A stretch of 64,000 nt of DNA from Fasciola hepatica (lineage: Eukaryota; Platyhelminthes; Trematoda; Plagiorchiida; Fasciolidae). The notes under the pieces were generated by a model. That model saw nothing but the letters and a program-made list of their open reading frames with translations, had not been told where the DNA came from and did no database searches. The DNA lies in NCBI GenBank assembly GCA_948099385.1, contig CANUEZ040000196.1, forward strand, positions 3,083,001 through 3,147,000, given 5' to 3'. The position numbers were made by a program, and so were the translations under genes. Below, one piece after another: positions 11,430-24,957 of the stretch (its first letter is position 1; the number at the start of each line of letters is the position of its first letter).

Positions 11430-12275
11430 ATCCTATGTTCCATCACTTCTCTATTTATGGGCCTAAGTAAAACCAAGGCATTCCCTTATGAACAATCCAC
11501 ACAGATTGCTCATACAATGCAATAGAGCAGTAGCAGAGTAGATTTGTATAATATGATTCTCCATGCAGCTTGAACACTGAACTGACCATTGAAAATTATG
11601 GAAGCACTGTACAGCTGTTTGATCCGCTAAGGGAATCATGAGCATTGCACATGGACAGAACCCACTCGGAGACACGAACAAGGGTTGGGGTGAACGAATG
11701 TCAGTCGAACACCCAAACCACAAGGCTATCCGATATGGGTCTGAACGCTTTGTTCAACATATACACTACATGATATAGCACAATCCCCAAATTGGCTTCG
11801 GCTTTCGCTTTCGCTTTGAATGGTAACAACCAAATTCTCGCACACCGATCCAATCCTATGTTCCATCACTTCTCTATTTATGGGCCTAAGTAAAACCAAG
11901 GCATTCCCTTATGAACAATCCACACAGATTGCTCATACAATGCAATAGAGCAGTAGCAGAGTAGATTTGTATAATATGATTCTGCATGCAGCTTGAACAC
12001 TGAACTGACCATTGAAAATTATGGAAGCACTGTACAGCTGTTTGATCCGCTAAGGGAATCATGAGCATTGCACATGGACAGAGCCCACTCGGAGACACGA
12101 ACAAGGGTTGGAGTGAACGAATGTCAGTCGAACACCCAAACCACAAGGCTATCCGATATGGGTCTCAACGCTTTGTTCAACATATACACTGCATGATATA
12201 GCACAATCCCCAAATTGGCTTCGGCTTTTGCTTTTGCTTTGGATGGTAACAACCAAATTCTCGCACACCGATCCA

Positions 12276-13121
12276 ATCCTATGTTCCATCACTTCTCTAT
12301 TTATGGGCCTAAGTAAAACCGAGGCATTCCCTTATGAACAATCCACACAGATTGCTCATACAATGCAATAGAGCAGTAGCAGAGTAGATTTGTATAATAT
12401 GATTCTCCATGCAGCTTGAACACTGAACTGACCATTGAAAATTATGGAAGCACTGTACAGCTGTTTGATCCGCTAAGGGAATCATGAGCATTGCACATGG
12501 ACAGAGCCCACTCGGAGACACGAACAAGGGTTGGAGTGAACGAATGTCAGTCGAACACCCAAACCACAAGGCTATCCCATGTGGTCCCCAACGATTTGTT
12601 CAACATACACAGTGCATGATATAGCACAATCCCCAAATTGGCTTCGGCTTTCGCTTCCGCTTTGAACGGTAACAACCAAATTTTCGCACACCGATCCAAT
12701 CCTATGTTCCATCACTTCTCTATTTATGGGCCTAAGTAAAACCAAGGCATTCCCTTATGAAAAATCCACACAGATTGCTCATACAATGCAATAGATCAGT
12801 AGCAGAGTAGATTTGTATAATATGATTCTCCATGCAGCTTGAACACTGAACTGACCATTGAAAATTATGGAAGCACTGTACAGCCGTTTGATCCGCTAAG
12901 GGAATCATGAGCATTGCACATGGACAGAACCCACTCGGAGACACGAACAAGGGTTGGGGTGAACGATTGTCAGTCGAACACCCAAACCACAAGGCTATCC
13001 CATATGGTTCTCAACGCTTTGTTCAACATATACACTGCATGATATAGCACAATCCCCAAATCGCCTTCGGCTTTCGCTTCCGCTTTGAACGGTAACAACC
13101 AAATTTTCGCACACCGATCCA
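12276..13121. repeat. Marked dimer, copy 3 of 3
   Basis: Same marker set as 8049-8894 and 10584-11429, with the AACCGAGGC variant of copy 2. The offset from copy 2 is 1692 bp, exactly four monomers. It is followed by an A3 monomer, as copy 1 is. Confidence 0.9.
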
Positions 13122-13543
13122 ATCCTATGTTCCATCACTTCTCTATTTATGGGCCTAAGTAAACCAAGGCATTCCCTTATGAAAAATCCACACAGATTGC
13201 TCATACAATGCAATAGAGCAGTAGCAGAGTAGATTTGTATAATATGATTCTCCATGCAGCTTGAACACTGAACTGACCATTGAAAATTATGGAAGCACTG
13301 TACAGCTGTTTGATCCGCTAAGGGAATCATGAGCATTGCACATGGACAGAACCCACTCGGAGACACGAACAAGGGTTGGGGTGAACGAATGTCAGTCGAA
13401 CACCCAAACCACAAGGCTATCCGATATGGGTCTCAACGCTTTGTTCAACATATACACTACATGATATAGCACAATCCCCAAATTGGCTTCGGCTTTCGCT
13501 TTGGCTTTGGATGGTAACAACCAAATTCTCGCACACCGATCCA
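13122..13543. repeat. 422 bp monomer with A3 tract (unit 32)
   Basis: Second of the two A3 units. It follows the third marked dimer just as 8895 follows the first, so units 8049-9316 and 12276-13543 are a three-unit repeat at 4227 bp spacing. Confidence 0.9.
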
Positions 13544-16500
13544 ATCCTATGTTCCATCACTTCTCTATTTATGGGCCTAAGTAAAACCAAGGCATTCCCT
13601 TATGAACAATCCACACAGATTGCTCATACAATGCAATAGATCAGTAGCAGAGTAGATTTGTATAATATGATTCTCCATGCAGCTTGAACACTGAACTGAC
13701 CATTGAAAATTATGGAAGCACTGTACAGCTGTTTGATCCGCTAAGGGAATCATGAGCATTGCACATGGACAGAGCCCACTCGGAGACACGAACAAGGGTT
13801 GGGGTGAACGAATGTCAGTCGAACACCCAAACCACAAGGCTATCCGATATGGGTCTCAACGCTTTGATTAACATATACAATACATGATATAGCACAATCC
13901 CCAAATTGGCTTCGGCTTTCGCTTTCGCTTTGAACGGTAACAACCAAATTCTCGCACACCAATCCAATCCTATGTTCCATCACTTCTCTATTTATGGGCC
14001 TAAGTAAAACCAAGGCATTCCCTTATGAACAATCCACACAGATTGCTCATACAATGCAATAGAGCAGTAGCAGAGTAGATTTGTATAATATGATTCTCCA
14101 TGCAGCTTGAACACTGAACTGACCATTGAAAATTATGGAAGCACTGTACAGCTGTTTGATTCGCTAAGGGAATCATGAGCATTGCACATGGACAGAGCCC
14201 ACTCGGAGACACGAACAAGGGTTGGGGTGAACTAATGTCAGTCGAACACCCAAACCACAAGGCTATCCGATATGGGTCTCAACGCTTTGTTCAACATATA
14301 CACTACATGATTTAGCACAATCCCCAAATTGGCTTCGGCTTTCGCTTTCGCTTTGAACGGTAACAACCAAATTCTCGCACACCGATCCAATCCTATGTTC
14401 CATCACTTCTCTATTTATGGGCCTAAGTAAAACCAAGGCATTCCCTTATGAACAATCCACACAGATTGCTCATACAATGCAATAGAGCAGTAGCAGAGTA
14501 GATTTGTATAATATGATTCTCCATGCAGCTTGAACACTGAACTGACCATTGAAAATTATGGAAGCACTGTACAGCTGTTTGATCCGCTAAGGGAATCATG
14601 AGCATTGCACATGGACAGAACCCACTCGGAGACACGAACAAGGGTTGGGGTGAACGAATGTCAGTCGAACACCCAAACCACAAGGCTATCCGATATGGGT
14701 CTCAACGCTTTGTTCAACATATACACTACATGATATAGCACAATCCCCAAATTGGCTTCGGCTTTCGCTTTCGCTTTGGATGGTAACAACCAAATTTTCG
14801 CACACCGATCCAATCCTATGTTCCATCACTTCTCTATTTATGGGCCTAAGTAAAACCAAGGCATTCCCTTATGAACAATCCACACAGATTGCTCATACAA
14901 TGCAATAAAGCAGTAGCAGAGTAGATTTGTATAATATGATTCTCCATGCAGCTTGAACACTGAACTGACCATTGAAAATTATGGAAGCACTGTACAGCTG
15001 TTTGATCCGCTAAGGGAATCATGAGCATTGCACATGGACAGAGCCCACTCGGAGACACGAACAAGGGTTGGGGTGAACGATTGTCAGTCGAACACCCAAA
15101 CCACAAGGCTATCCGATATGGGTCTCAACGCTTTGATTAACATATACAATACATGATATAGCACAATCCCCAAATTGGCTTCGGCTTTCGCTTCCGCTTT
15201 GAACGGTAACAACCAAATTCTCGCACACCAATCCAATCCTATGTTCCATCACTTCTCTATTTATGGGCCTAAGTAAAACCAAGGCATTCCCTTATGAACA
15301 ATCCACACAGATTGCTCATACAATGCAATAGAGCAGTAGCAGAGTAGATTTGTATAATATGATTCTCCATGCAGCTTGAACACTGAACTGACCATTGAAA
15401 ATTATGGAAGCACTGTACAGCTGTTTGATTCGCTAAGGGAATCATGAGCATTGCACATGGACAGAGCCCACTCGGAGACACGAACAAGGGTTGGGGTGAA
15501 CGAATGTCAGTCGAACACCCAAACCACAAGGCTATCCGATATGGGTCTGAACGCTTTGTTCAACATATACACTACATGATATAGCACAATCCCCAAATTG
15601 GCTTCGGCTTTCGCTTTCGCTTTGAACGGTAACAACCAAATTCTCGCACACCAATAAAATCCTATGTTCCATCACTTCTCTATTTATGGGCTTATGTAAA
15701 ACCAAGGCATTCCCTTATGAAAAATCCACACAGATTGCTCATACAATGCAATAGAGCAGTAGCAGAGTAGATTTGTATAATATGATTCTCCATGCAGCTT
15801 GAACACTGAACTGACCATTGAAAATTATGGAAGCACTGTACAGCTGTTTGATCCGCTAAGGGAATCATGAGCATTGCACATGGACAGAGCCCACTCGGAG
15901 ACACGAACAAGGGTTGGGGTGAACGAATGTCAGTCGAACACCCAAACCACAAGGCTATCCGATATGGGTCTCAACGCTTTGTTCAACATATACACTACAT
16001 GATATAGCACAATCCCCAAATTGGCTTCGGCTTTCGCTTTGGCTTTGGATGGAAACAACCAAATTCTCGCACACCGATCCAATCCTATGTTCCATCACTT
16101 CTCTATTTATGGGCCTAAGTAAAACCAAGGCATTCCCTTATGAACAATCCACACAGATTGCTCATACAATGCAATAGAGCAGTAGCAGAGTAGATTTGTA
16201 TAATATGATTCTCCATGCAGCTTGAACACTGAACTGACCATTGAAAATTATGGAAGCACTGTACAGCTGTTTGATCCGCTAAGGGAATCATGAGCATTGC
16301 ACATGGACAGAGCCCACTCGGAGACACGAACAAGGGTTGGGGTGAACGATTGTCAGTCGAACACCCAAACCACAAGGCTATCCGATATGGGTCTCAACGC
16401 TTTGATTAACATATACAATACATGATATAGCACAATCCCCAAATTGGCTTCGGCTTTCGCTTCCGCTTTGAACGGTAACAACCAAATTCTCGCACACCAA

Positions 16501-16927
16501 TCCAATCCTATGTTCCATCACTTCTCTATTTATGGGCCTAAGTAAAACCAAGGCATTCCCTTATGAACAATCCACACAGATTGCTCATACAATGCAATAG
16601 AGCAGTAGCAGAGTAGATTTGTATAATATGATTCTCCATGCAGCTTGAACACTGAACTGACCATTGAAAATTATGGAAGCACTGTACAGCTGTTTGATCC
16701 GCTAAGGGAATCATGAGCATTGCACATGGACAGAGCCCACTCGGAGACACGAACAAGGGTTGGGGTGAACGAATGTCAGTCGAACACCCAAACCACAAGG
16801 CTATCCGATATGGGTCTCAACGCTTTGTTCAACATATACACTACATGATATAGCACAATCCCCAAATTGGCTTCGGCTTTCGCTTTCGCTTTTAACGATA
16901 ACAACCAAATTCTCGCACACCGATCCA
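13544..16927. repeat. Three-unit HOR, about 1269 bp period
   Basis: Units at 13544, 14813 and 16082 share CTTTGATTAACATATAC and CACCAATCCAATCC, spaced exactly three monomers. The units that follow the first two (13967 and 15236) share GATTCGCTAAGG. The third repeat (16505) has lost that marker. The copies are recognisable but less uniform than the 19464-23267 block. Confidence 0.8.
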
Positions 16928-17350
16928 ATCCTATGTTCCATCACTTCTCTATTTATGGGCCCAAGAAAAACCAAGGCATTCCCTTATGAACAATCCACAC
17001 AGATTGCTCATACAATGCAATAGAGCAGTAGCAGAGTAGATTTGTATAATATGATTCTGCATGCAGCTTGAACACTGAACTGACCATTGAAAATTATGAA
17101 GCACTGTACAGCTGTTTGATCCGCTAAGGGAATCATGAGCATTGCACATGGACAGAACCCACTCGGAGACACGAACAAGGGTTGGGATGAACGAATGTCA
17201 GTCGAACACCCAAACCACAAGGCTATCCCACATGGGTCTCAACGCTTTGTTCAACATATACACTACATGATATAGCACAATCCCCAAATCGCCATCGGCA
17301 GTTCGCTTCCGCTTTGAACGGTAACAACCAAATTTTCGCACACCGATCCC
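16928..17350. repeat. Aberrant monomer with compensating indels (unit 41)
   Basis: Total length is 423 bp, but it holds a 1 bp deletion (TATGAAGC for TATGGAAGC) and a 1 bp gain in the hexamer run (GCCATCGGCAGTTCGC). It also has GGGCCCAAGAAAAACC, CTGCATGCAG (a perfect 10-bp palindrome, also at 11853's unit) and CCCACATGGG. It sits at the change from the 3-unit to the 2-unit pattern. Confidence 0.85.
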
Positions 17351-19463
17351 ATCCTATGTTCCATCATTTCTCTATTTATGGGCCTAAGTAAAACCAAGAC
17401 ATTCCCTTATGAACAATCCACACAGATTGCTCATACAATGCAATAGAGCAGTAGCAGAGTAGATTTGTATAATATGATTCTCCATGCAGCTTGAACACTG
17501 AACTGACCATTGAAAATTATGGAAGCACTGTACAGCTGTTTGATCCGCTAAGGGAATCATGAGCATTGCACATGGACAGAGCCCACTCGGAGACACGAAC
17601 AAGGGTTGGGGTGAACGAATGTCAGTCGAACACCCAAACCACAAGGCTATCCGATATGGGTCTGAACGCTTTGTTCAACATATACACTACATGATATAGC
17701 ACAATCCCCAAATTGGCTTCGGCTTTTGCTTTGGCTTTGGATGGTAACAACCAAATTCTCGCACACCGATCCAATCCTATGTTCCATCACTTCTCTATTT
17801 ATGTGCCTAGGTAAAACCAAGGCATTCCCTTATGAACAATCCACACAGATTGCTCATACAATGCAATAGAGCAGTAGCAGAGTAGATTTGTATAATATGA
17901 TTCTCCATGCAGCTTGAACACTGAACTGACCATTGAAAATTATGAAGCACTGTACAGCTGTTTGATCCGCTAAGGGAATCATGAGCATTGCACATGGACA
18001 GAACCCACTCGGAGACAGGAACAAGGGTTGGAGTGAACGAATGTCAGTCGAACACCCAAACCACAAGGCTATCCGATATGGGTCTCAACGCTTTGTTCAA
18101 CATATACACTACATGATATAGCACAATCCCCAAATTGGCTTCGGCTTTCGCTTTGGCTTTGGATGGAAACAACCAAATTCTCGCACACCGATCCAATCCT
18201 ATGTTCCATCACTTCTCTATTTATGGGCCTAAGTAAAACCAAGGCATTCCCTTATGAACAATCCACACAGATTGCTCATACAATGCAATAGAGCAGTAGC
18301 AGAGTAGATTTGTATAATATGATTCTCCATGCAGCTTGAACACTGAACTGACCATTGGCAATTATGGAAGCACTGTACAGCTGTTTGATCCGCTAAGGGA
18401 ATCATGAGCATTGCACATGGACAGAGCCCAGTCGGAGACACGAACAAGGGTTGGGGTGAACGAATGTCAGTCGAACACCCAAACCACAAGGCTATCCGAT
18501 ATGGGTCTCAACGCTTTGTTCAACATATACACTACATGATATAGCACAATCCCCAAATTGGCTTCGGCTTTCGCTTTCGCTTTGAACGGTAACATCCAAA
18601 TTCTCGCACACCGATCCAATCCTATGTTCCATCACTTCTCTATTTATGGGCGTAAGTAAAACCAAGGCATTCCCTTATGAACAATCCACACAGATTGCTC
18701 ATACAATGCAATAGAGCAGTAGCAGAGAAGATTTGTATAATATGATTCTCCATGCAGCTTGAACACTGAACTGACCATTGAAAATTATGAAGCACTGTAC
18801 AGCTGTTTGATCCGCTAAGGGAATCATGAGCATTGCACATGGACAGAACCCACTCGGAGACACGAACAAGGGTTGGGGTGAACGAATGTCAGTCGAACAA
18901 CCAAACCACAAGGCTATCCCATATGGGTCTCAACGCATTGTTCAACATATACAATGCATGATATAGCACAATCCTCAAATTGGCTTCGGCTTTCGCTTTC
19001 GCTTTGAACGGTAACAACCAAATTCTCGCACACCGATCCAATCCTATGTTCCATCACTTCTCTATTTATGGGCCTAAGTAAAACCAAGGCATTCCCTTAT
19101 GAACAATCCACACAGATTGCTCATACAATGCAATAGAGCAGTAGCAGAGTAGATTTGTATAATATGATTCTCCATGCAGCTTGAACACTGAACTGACCAT
19201 TGAAAATTATGGAAGCACTGTACAGCTGTTTGATCCGCTAAGGGAATCATGAGCATTGCACATGGACAGAACCCACTCGGAGACACGAACAAGGGTTGGG
19301 GTGAACGAATGTCAGTCGAACACCCAAACCACAAGGCTATCCGATATGGGTCTGAACGCTTTGTTCAACACATACACTACTTGATATAGCACAATCCCCA
19401 AATTGGCTTCGGCTTTCGCTTTCGCTTTGAACGGTAACATCCAAATTCTCGCACACCGATCCA
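17351..19463. repeat. Two-unit alternation marked by TATGAAGC deletion
   Basis: The 1 bp deletion TATGGAAGC to TATGAAGC occurs in every second monomer here (16928, 17774, 18619, then 19464). The units between are full length. The deletion shifts the frame of the recurrent minus-strand ORF and shortens it to 70 codons in these copies. Confidence 0.85.
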
Positions 19464-20731
19464 ATCCTATGTTCCATCACTTCTCTATTTATGGGCGTAA
19501 GTAAAACCAAGGCATTCCCTTATGAACAATCCACACAGATTGCTCATACAATGCAATAGAGCAGTAGCAGAGAAGATTTGTATAATATGATTCTCCATGC
19601 AGCTTGAACACTGAACTGACCATTGAAAATTATGAAGCACTGTACAGCTGTTTGATCCGCTAAGGGAATCATGAGCATTGCACATGGACAGAACCCACTC
19701 GGAGACACGAACAAGAGTTGGAGTGAAGCAATGTCAGTCGAACACCCAAACCACAAGGCTATCCCATATGGGTCTCAACGCTTTGTTCAACATATACAAT
19801 GCATGATATAGCACAATCCTCAAATTGGCTTCGGCTTTCGCTTTCGCTTTGAACGGTAACAACCAAATTCTCGCACACCGATCCAATCCTATGTTCCATC
19901 ACTTCTCTCTTTATGGGCCTAAGTAAAACCAAGGCATTCCCTTATGAACAATCCACACAGATTGCTCATACAATGCAATAGAGCAGTAGCAGAGTAGATT
20001 TGTATAATATGATTCTCCATGCAGCTTGAACACTGAACTGACCATTGAAAATTATGGAAGCACTGTACAGGTGTTTGATCCGCTAAGGGAATCATGAGCA
20101 TTGCACGTGGACAGAGCCCACTCGGAGACACGAACAAGGGTTGGGGTGAACGAATGTCAGTCGAACACCCAAACCACAAGGCTATCCGATATGGGTCTGA
20201 ACGATTTGTTCAACATAAACAGTGCATGATATAGCACAATCCCCAAATTGGCTTCGGCTTTCGCTTTCGCTTTGAACGGTAACAACCAAATTCTCGCACA
20301 CCGATCCAATCCTATGTTCCATCACTTCTCTATTTATGGGCCCAAGTAAAACCAAGGCTTTCCAATAGGAACAATCCACACAGATTGCTCATACAATGCA
20401 ATAGAGCAGTGGCAGAGTAGATTTGTATAATATGATTCTCCATGCAGCTTGAACACTGAACTGACCATTGAAAATTATGGAAGCACTGTACAGCTGTTTG
20501 ATCCGCTAAGGGAATCATGAGCATTGCACATGGACAGAACCCACTCGGAGACACGAACAAGAGTTGGAGTCAACGAATGTCAGTCGAACACCCAAACCAC
20601 AAGGCTATCCGATATGGGTCTGAACGCTTTGTTCAACATATACACTACATGATATAGCACAATCCCCAAATTGGCTTCGGCTTTCGCTTTCGCTTTGGAT
20701 GGTAACAACCAAATTCTGGCACACCGATCCA
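19464..20731. repeat. 1268 bp three-monomer HOR, copy 1
   Basis: Monomer 1: GGGCGTAAG, AGAAGATTT, TATGAAGC deletion, GTGAAGCAATG. Monomer 2: CTTCTCTCTTTATGG, CACGTGG, AACGATTTGTTCAACATAAAC. Monomer 3: GGCTTTCCAATAGG, GCAGTGGCAG, GAGTCAACG, ATTCTGGCACACC. Differences from copy 2 are few: CGCTTTG versus CGCATTG in monomer 1 and ACAGGTG versus ACAGCTG in monomer 2. Confidence 0.93.
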
Positions 20732-21999
20732 ATCCTATGTTCCATCACTTCTCTATTTATGGGCGTAAGTAAAACCAAGGCATTCCCTTATGAACAATCC
20801 ACACAGATTGCTCATACAATGCAATAGAGCAGTAGCAGAGAAGATTTGTATAATATGATTCTCCATGCAGCTTGAACACTGAACTGACCATTGAAAATTA
20901 TGAAGCACTGTACAGCTGTTTGATCCGCTAAGGGAATCATGAGCATTGCACATGGACAGAACCCACTCGGAGACACGAACAAGAGTTGGAGTGAAGCAAT
21001 GTCAGTCGAACACCCAAACCACAAGGCTATCCCATATGGGTCTCAACGCATTGTTCAACATATACAATGCATGATATAGCACAATCCTCAAATTGGCTTC
21101 GGCTTTCGCTTTCGCTTTGAACGGTAACAACCAAATTCTCGCACACCGATCCAATCCTATGTTCCATCACTTCTCTCTTTATGGGCCTAAGTAAAACCAA
21201 GGCATTCCCTTATGAACAATCCACACAGATTGCTCATACAATGCAATAGAGCAGTAGCAGAGTAGATTTGTATAATATGATTCTCCATGCAGCTTGAACA
21301 CTGAACTGACCATTGAAAATTATGGAAGCACTGTACAGCTGTTTGATCCGCTAAGGGAATCATGAGCATTGCACGTGGACAGAGCCCACTCGGAGACACG
21401 AACAAGGGTTGGGGTGAACGAATGTCAGTCGAACACCCAAACCACAAGGCTATCCGATATGGGTCTGAACGATTTGTTCAACATAAACAGTGCATGATAT
21501 AGCACAATCCCCAAATTGGCTTCGGCTTTCGCTTTCGCTTTGAACGGTAACAACCAAATTCTCGCACACCGATCCAATCCTATGTTCCATCACTTCTCTA
21601 TTTATGGGCCCAAGTAAAACCAAGGCTTTCCAATAGGAACAATCCACACAGATTGCTCATACAATGCAATAGAGCAGTGGCAGAGTAGATTTGTATAATA
21701 TGATTCTCCATGCAGCTTGAACACTGAACTGACCATTGAAAATTATGGAAGCACTGTACAGCTGTTTGATCCGCTAAGGGAATCATGAGCATTGCACATG
21801 GACAGAACCCACTCGGAGACACGAACAAGAGTTGGAGTCAACGAATGTCAGTCGAACACCCAAACCACAAGGCTATCCGATATGGGTCTGAACGCTTTGT
21901 TCAACATATACACTACATGATATAGCACAATCCCCAAATTGGCTTCGGCTTTCGCTTTCGCTTTGGATGGTAACAACCAAATTCTGGCACACCGATCCA
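20732..21999. repeat. 1268 bp three-monomer HOR, copy 2
   Basis: It carries all three monomer signatures of copy 1 in the same order. By eye it is indistinguishable from copy 3 over the first two monomers. Confidence 0.93.
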
Positions 22000-23267
22000 A
22001 TCCTATGTTCCATCACTTCTCTATTTATGGGCGTAAGTAAAACCAAGGCATTCCCTTATGAACAATCCACACAGATTGCTCATACAATGCAATAGAGCAG
22101 TAGCAGAGAAGATTTGTATAATATGATTCTCCATGCAGCTTGAACACTGAACTGACCATTGAAAATTATGAAGCACTGTACAGCTGTTTGATCCGCTAAG
22201 GGAATCATGAGCATTGCACATGGACAGAACCCACTCGGAGACACGAACAAGAGTTGGAGTGAAGCAATGTCAGTCGAACACCCAAACCACAAGGCTATCC
22301 CATATGGGTCTCAACGCATTGTTCAACATATACAATGCATGATATAGCACAATCCTCAAATTGGCTTCGGCTTTCGCTTTCGCTTTGAACGGTAACAACC
22401 AAATTCTCGCACACCGATCCAATCCTATGTTCCATCACTTCTCTCTTTATGGGCCTAAGTAAAACCAAGGCATTCCCTTATGAACAATCCACACAGATTG
22501 CTCATACAATGCAATAGAGCAGTAGCAGAGTAGATTTGTATAATATGATTCTCCATGCAGCTTGAACACTGAACTGACCATTGAAAATTATGGAAGCACT
22601 GTACAGCTGTTTGATCCGCTAAGGGAATCATGAGCATTGCACGTGGACAGAGCCCACTCGGAGACACGAACAAGGGTTGGGGTGAACGAATGTCAGTCGA
22701 ACACCCAAACCACAAGGCTATCCGATATGGGTCTGAACGATTTGTTCAACATAAACAGTGCATGATATAGCACAATCCCCAAATTGGCTTCGGCTTTCGC
22801 TTTCGCTTTGAACGGTAACAACCAAATTCTCGCACACCGATCCAATCCTATGTTCCATCACTTCTCTATTTATGGGCCCAAGTAAAACCAAGGCTTTCCA
22901 ATAGGAACAATCCACACAGATTGCTCATACAATGCAATAGAGCAGTGGCAGAGTAGATTTGTATAATATGATTCTCCATGCAGCTTGAACACTGAACTGA
23001 CCATTGAAAATTATGGAAGCACTGTACAGCTGTTTGATCCGCTAAGGGAATCATGAGCATTGCACATGGACAGAACCCACTCGGAGACACGAACAAGAGT
23101 TGGAGTGAAGCAATGTCAGTCGAACACCCAAACCACAAGGCTATCCCATATGGGTCTCAACGCATTGTTCAACATATACAATACATGATATAGCACAATC
23201 CTCAAATTGGCTTCGGCTTTCGCTTTCGCTTTGAACGGTAACAACCAAATTCTCGCACACCGATCCA
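22000..23267. repeat. 1268 bp three-monomer HOR, copy 3 with recombinant last monomer
   Basis: First two monomers match copy 2. The third begins as HOR monomer 3 but ends as HOR monomer 1 (see 22845-23267), which closes the tandem block. Confidence 0.93.
22845..23267. repeat. Recombinant monomer (unit 55)
   Basis: Head is HOR monomer 3 (GGCTTTCCAATAGG, GCAGTGGCAG, intact TATGGAAGC). From GTGAAGCAATG onward it is HOR monomer 1 (CCCATATGGG, CGCATTG, CCTCAAATTGG). The exchange lies between about 23016 and 23107. The next unit starts with CTTCTCTCTTTATGG, the head of HOR monomer 2, as expected after a monomer 1 tail. Confidence 0.9.
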
Positions 23268-24957
23268 ATCCTATGTTCCATCACTTCTCTCTTTATGGGC
23301 CTAAGTAAAACCAAGGCATTCCCTTATGAACAATCCACACAGATTGCTCATACAATGCAATAGAGCAGTAGCAGAGTAGATTTGTATAATATGATTCTCC
23401 ATGCAGCTTGAACACTGAACTGACCATTGAAAATTATGGAAGCACTGTACAGCTGTTTGATCCGCTAAGGGAATCATGAGCATTGCACATAGACAGAACC
23501 CACTCGGAGACACGAACAAGGGTTGGGGTGAACGAATGTCAGTCGAACACCCAAACCACAAGCCTATCCCATATGGGTCTCAACGCTTTGTTCAACATAT
23601 ACACTACATGATATAGCACAATCCCCAAATTGGCTTCGGCTTTCGCTTTCGCTTTGGATGGTAACAACCAAATTCTGGCACACCGATCCAATCCTATGTT
23701 CCATCACTTCTCTATTTATGTGCCTAGGTAAAACCAAGGCATTCCCTTATGAACAATCCACACAGATTGCTCATACAATGCAATAGAGCAGTAGCAGAGT
23801 AGATTTGTATAATATGATTCTCCATGCAGCTTGAACACTGAACTGACCATTGAAAATTATGAAGCACTGTACAGCTGTTTGATCCGCTAAGGGGATCATG
23901 AGCATTGCACATGGACAGAACCCACTCGGAGACACGAACAAGGGTTGGAGTGAACGAATGTCAGTCGAACACCCAAACCACAAGGCTATCCCATATGGGT
24001 CTCAACGCTTTGTTCAACATATACAATGCATGATATAGCACAATCCTCAAATTGGCTTCGGCTTTCGCTTTCGCTTTGAACGGTAACAACCAAATTCTCG
24101 CACACCGATCCAATCCTATGTTCCATCACTTCTCTATTTATGGGCCTAAGTAAAACCAAGGCATTCCCTTATGAACAATCCACACAGATTGCTCATACAA
24201 TGCAATAGAGCAGTAGCAGAGTAGATTTGTATAATATGATTCTCCATGCAGCTTGAACACTGAACTGACCATTGAAAATTATGGAAGCACTGTACAGCTG
24301 TTTGATCCGCTAAGGGAATCATGAGCATTGCACATGGACAGAGCCCACTCGGAGACACGAACAAGGGTTGGGGTGAACGAATGTCAGTCGAACACCCAAA
24401 CCACAAGGCTATCCGATATGGGGCTGAACGCTTTGTTCAACACATACACTACTTGATATAGCACAATCCCCAAATCGCCTTCGGCTTTCGCTTTCGCTTT
24501 GAACGGTAACATCCAAATTCTCGCACACCGATTCAATCCTATGTTCCATCACTTCTCTATTTATGGGCCTAAGTAAAACCAAGGCATTCCCTTATGAACA
24601 ATCCACACAGATTGCTCATACAATGCAATAGAGCAGTAGCAGAGTAGATTTGTATAATATGATTCTCCAAGATGCTTGAACACTGAACTGACCATTGAAA
24701 ATTATGAAGCACTGTACAGCTGTTTGATCCGCTAAGGGAATCATGAGCATTGCACATGGACAGAACCCACTCGGAGACACGAACAAGGGTTGGAGTGAAC
24801 GAATGTCAGTCGAACACCCAAACCACAAGGCTATCCCATATGGGTCTCAACGCATTGTTCAACATATACAATGCATGATATAGCACAATCCTCAAATTGG
24901 CTTCGGCTTTCGATTTCGCTTTGAACGGTAACAACCAAATTCTCGCACACCGATCCA
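23268..24957. repeat. Units 56-59, exit from the 3-unit HOR
   Basis: Unit 56 starts as HOR monomer 2 and ends with the ATTCTGGCACACC tail of HOR monomer 3. Unit 57 (23691) shares ATGTGCCTAGG and the TATGAAGC deletion with the unit at 17774. Unit 58 carries AACACATACACTACTTG as does the unit at 19041. Unit 59 (24536) has the deletion again and an unusual TCCAAGATGCTTG. Confidence 0.8.
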
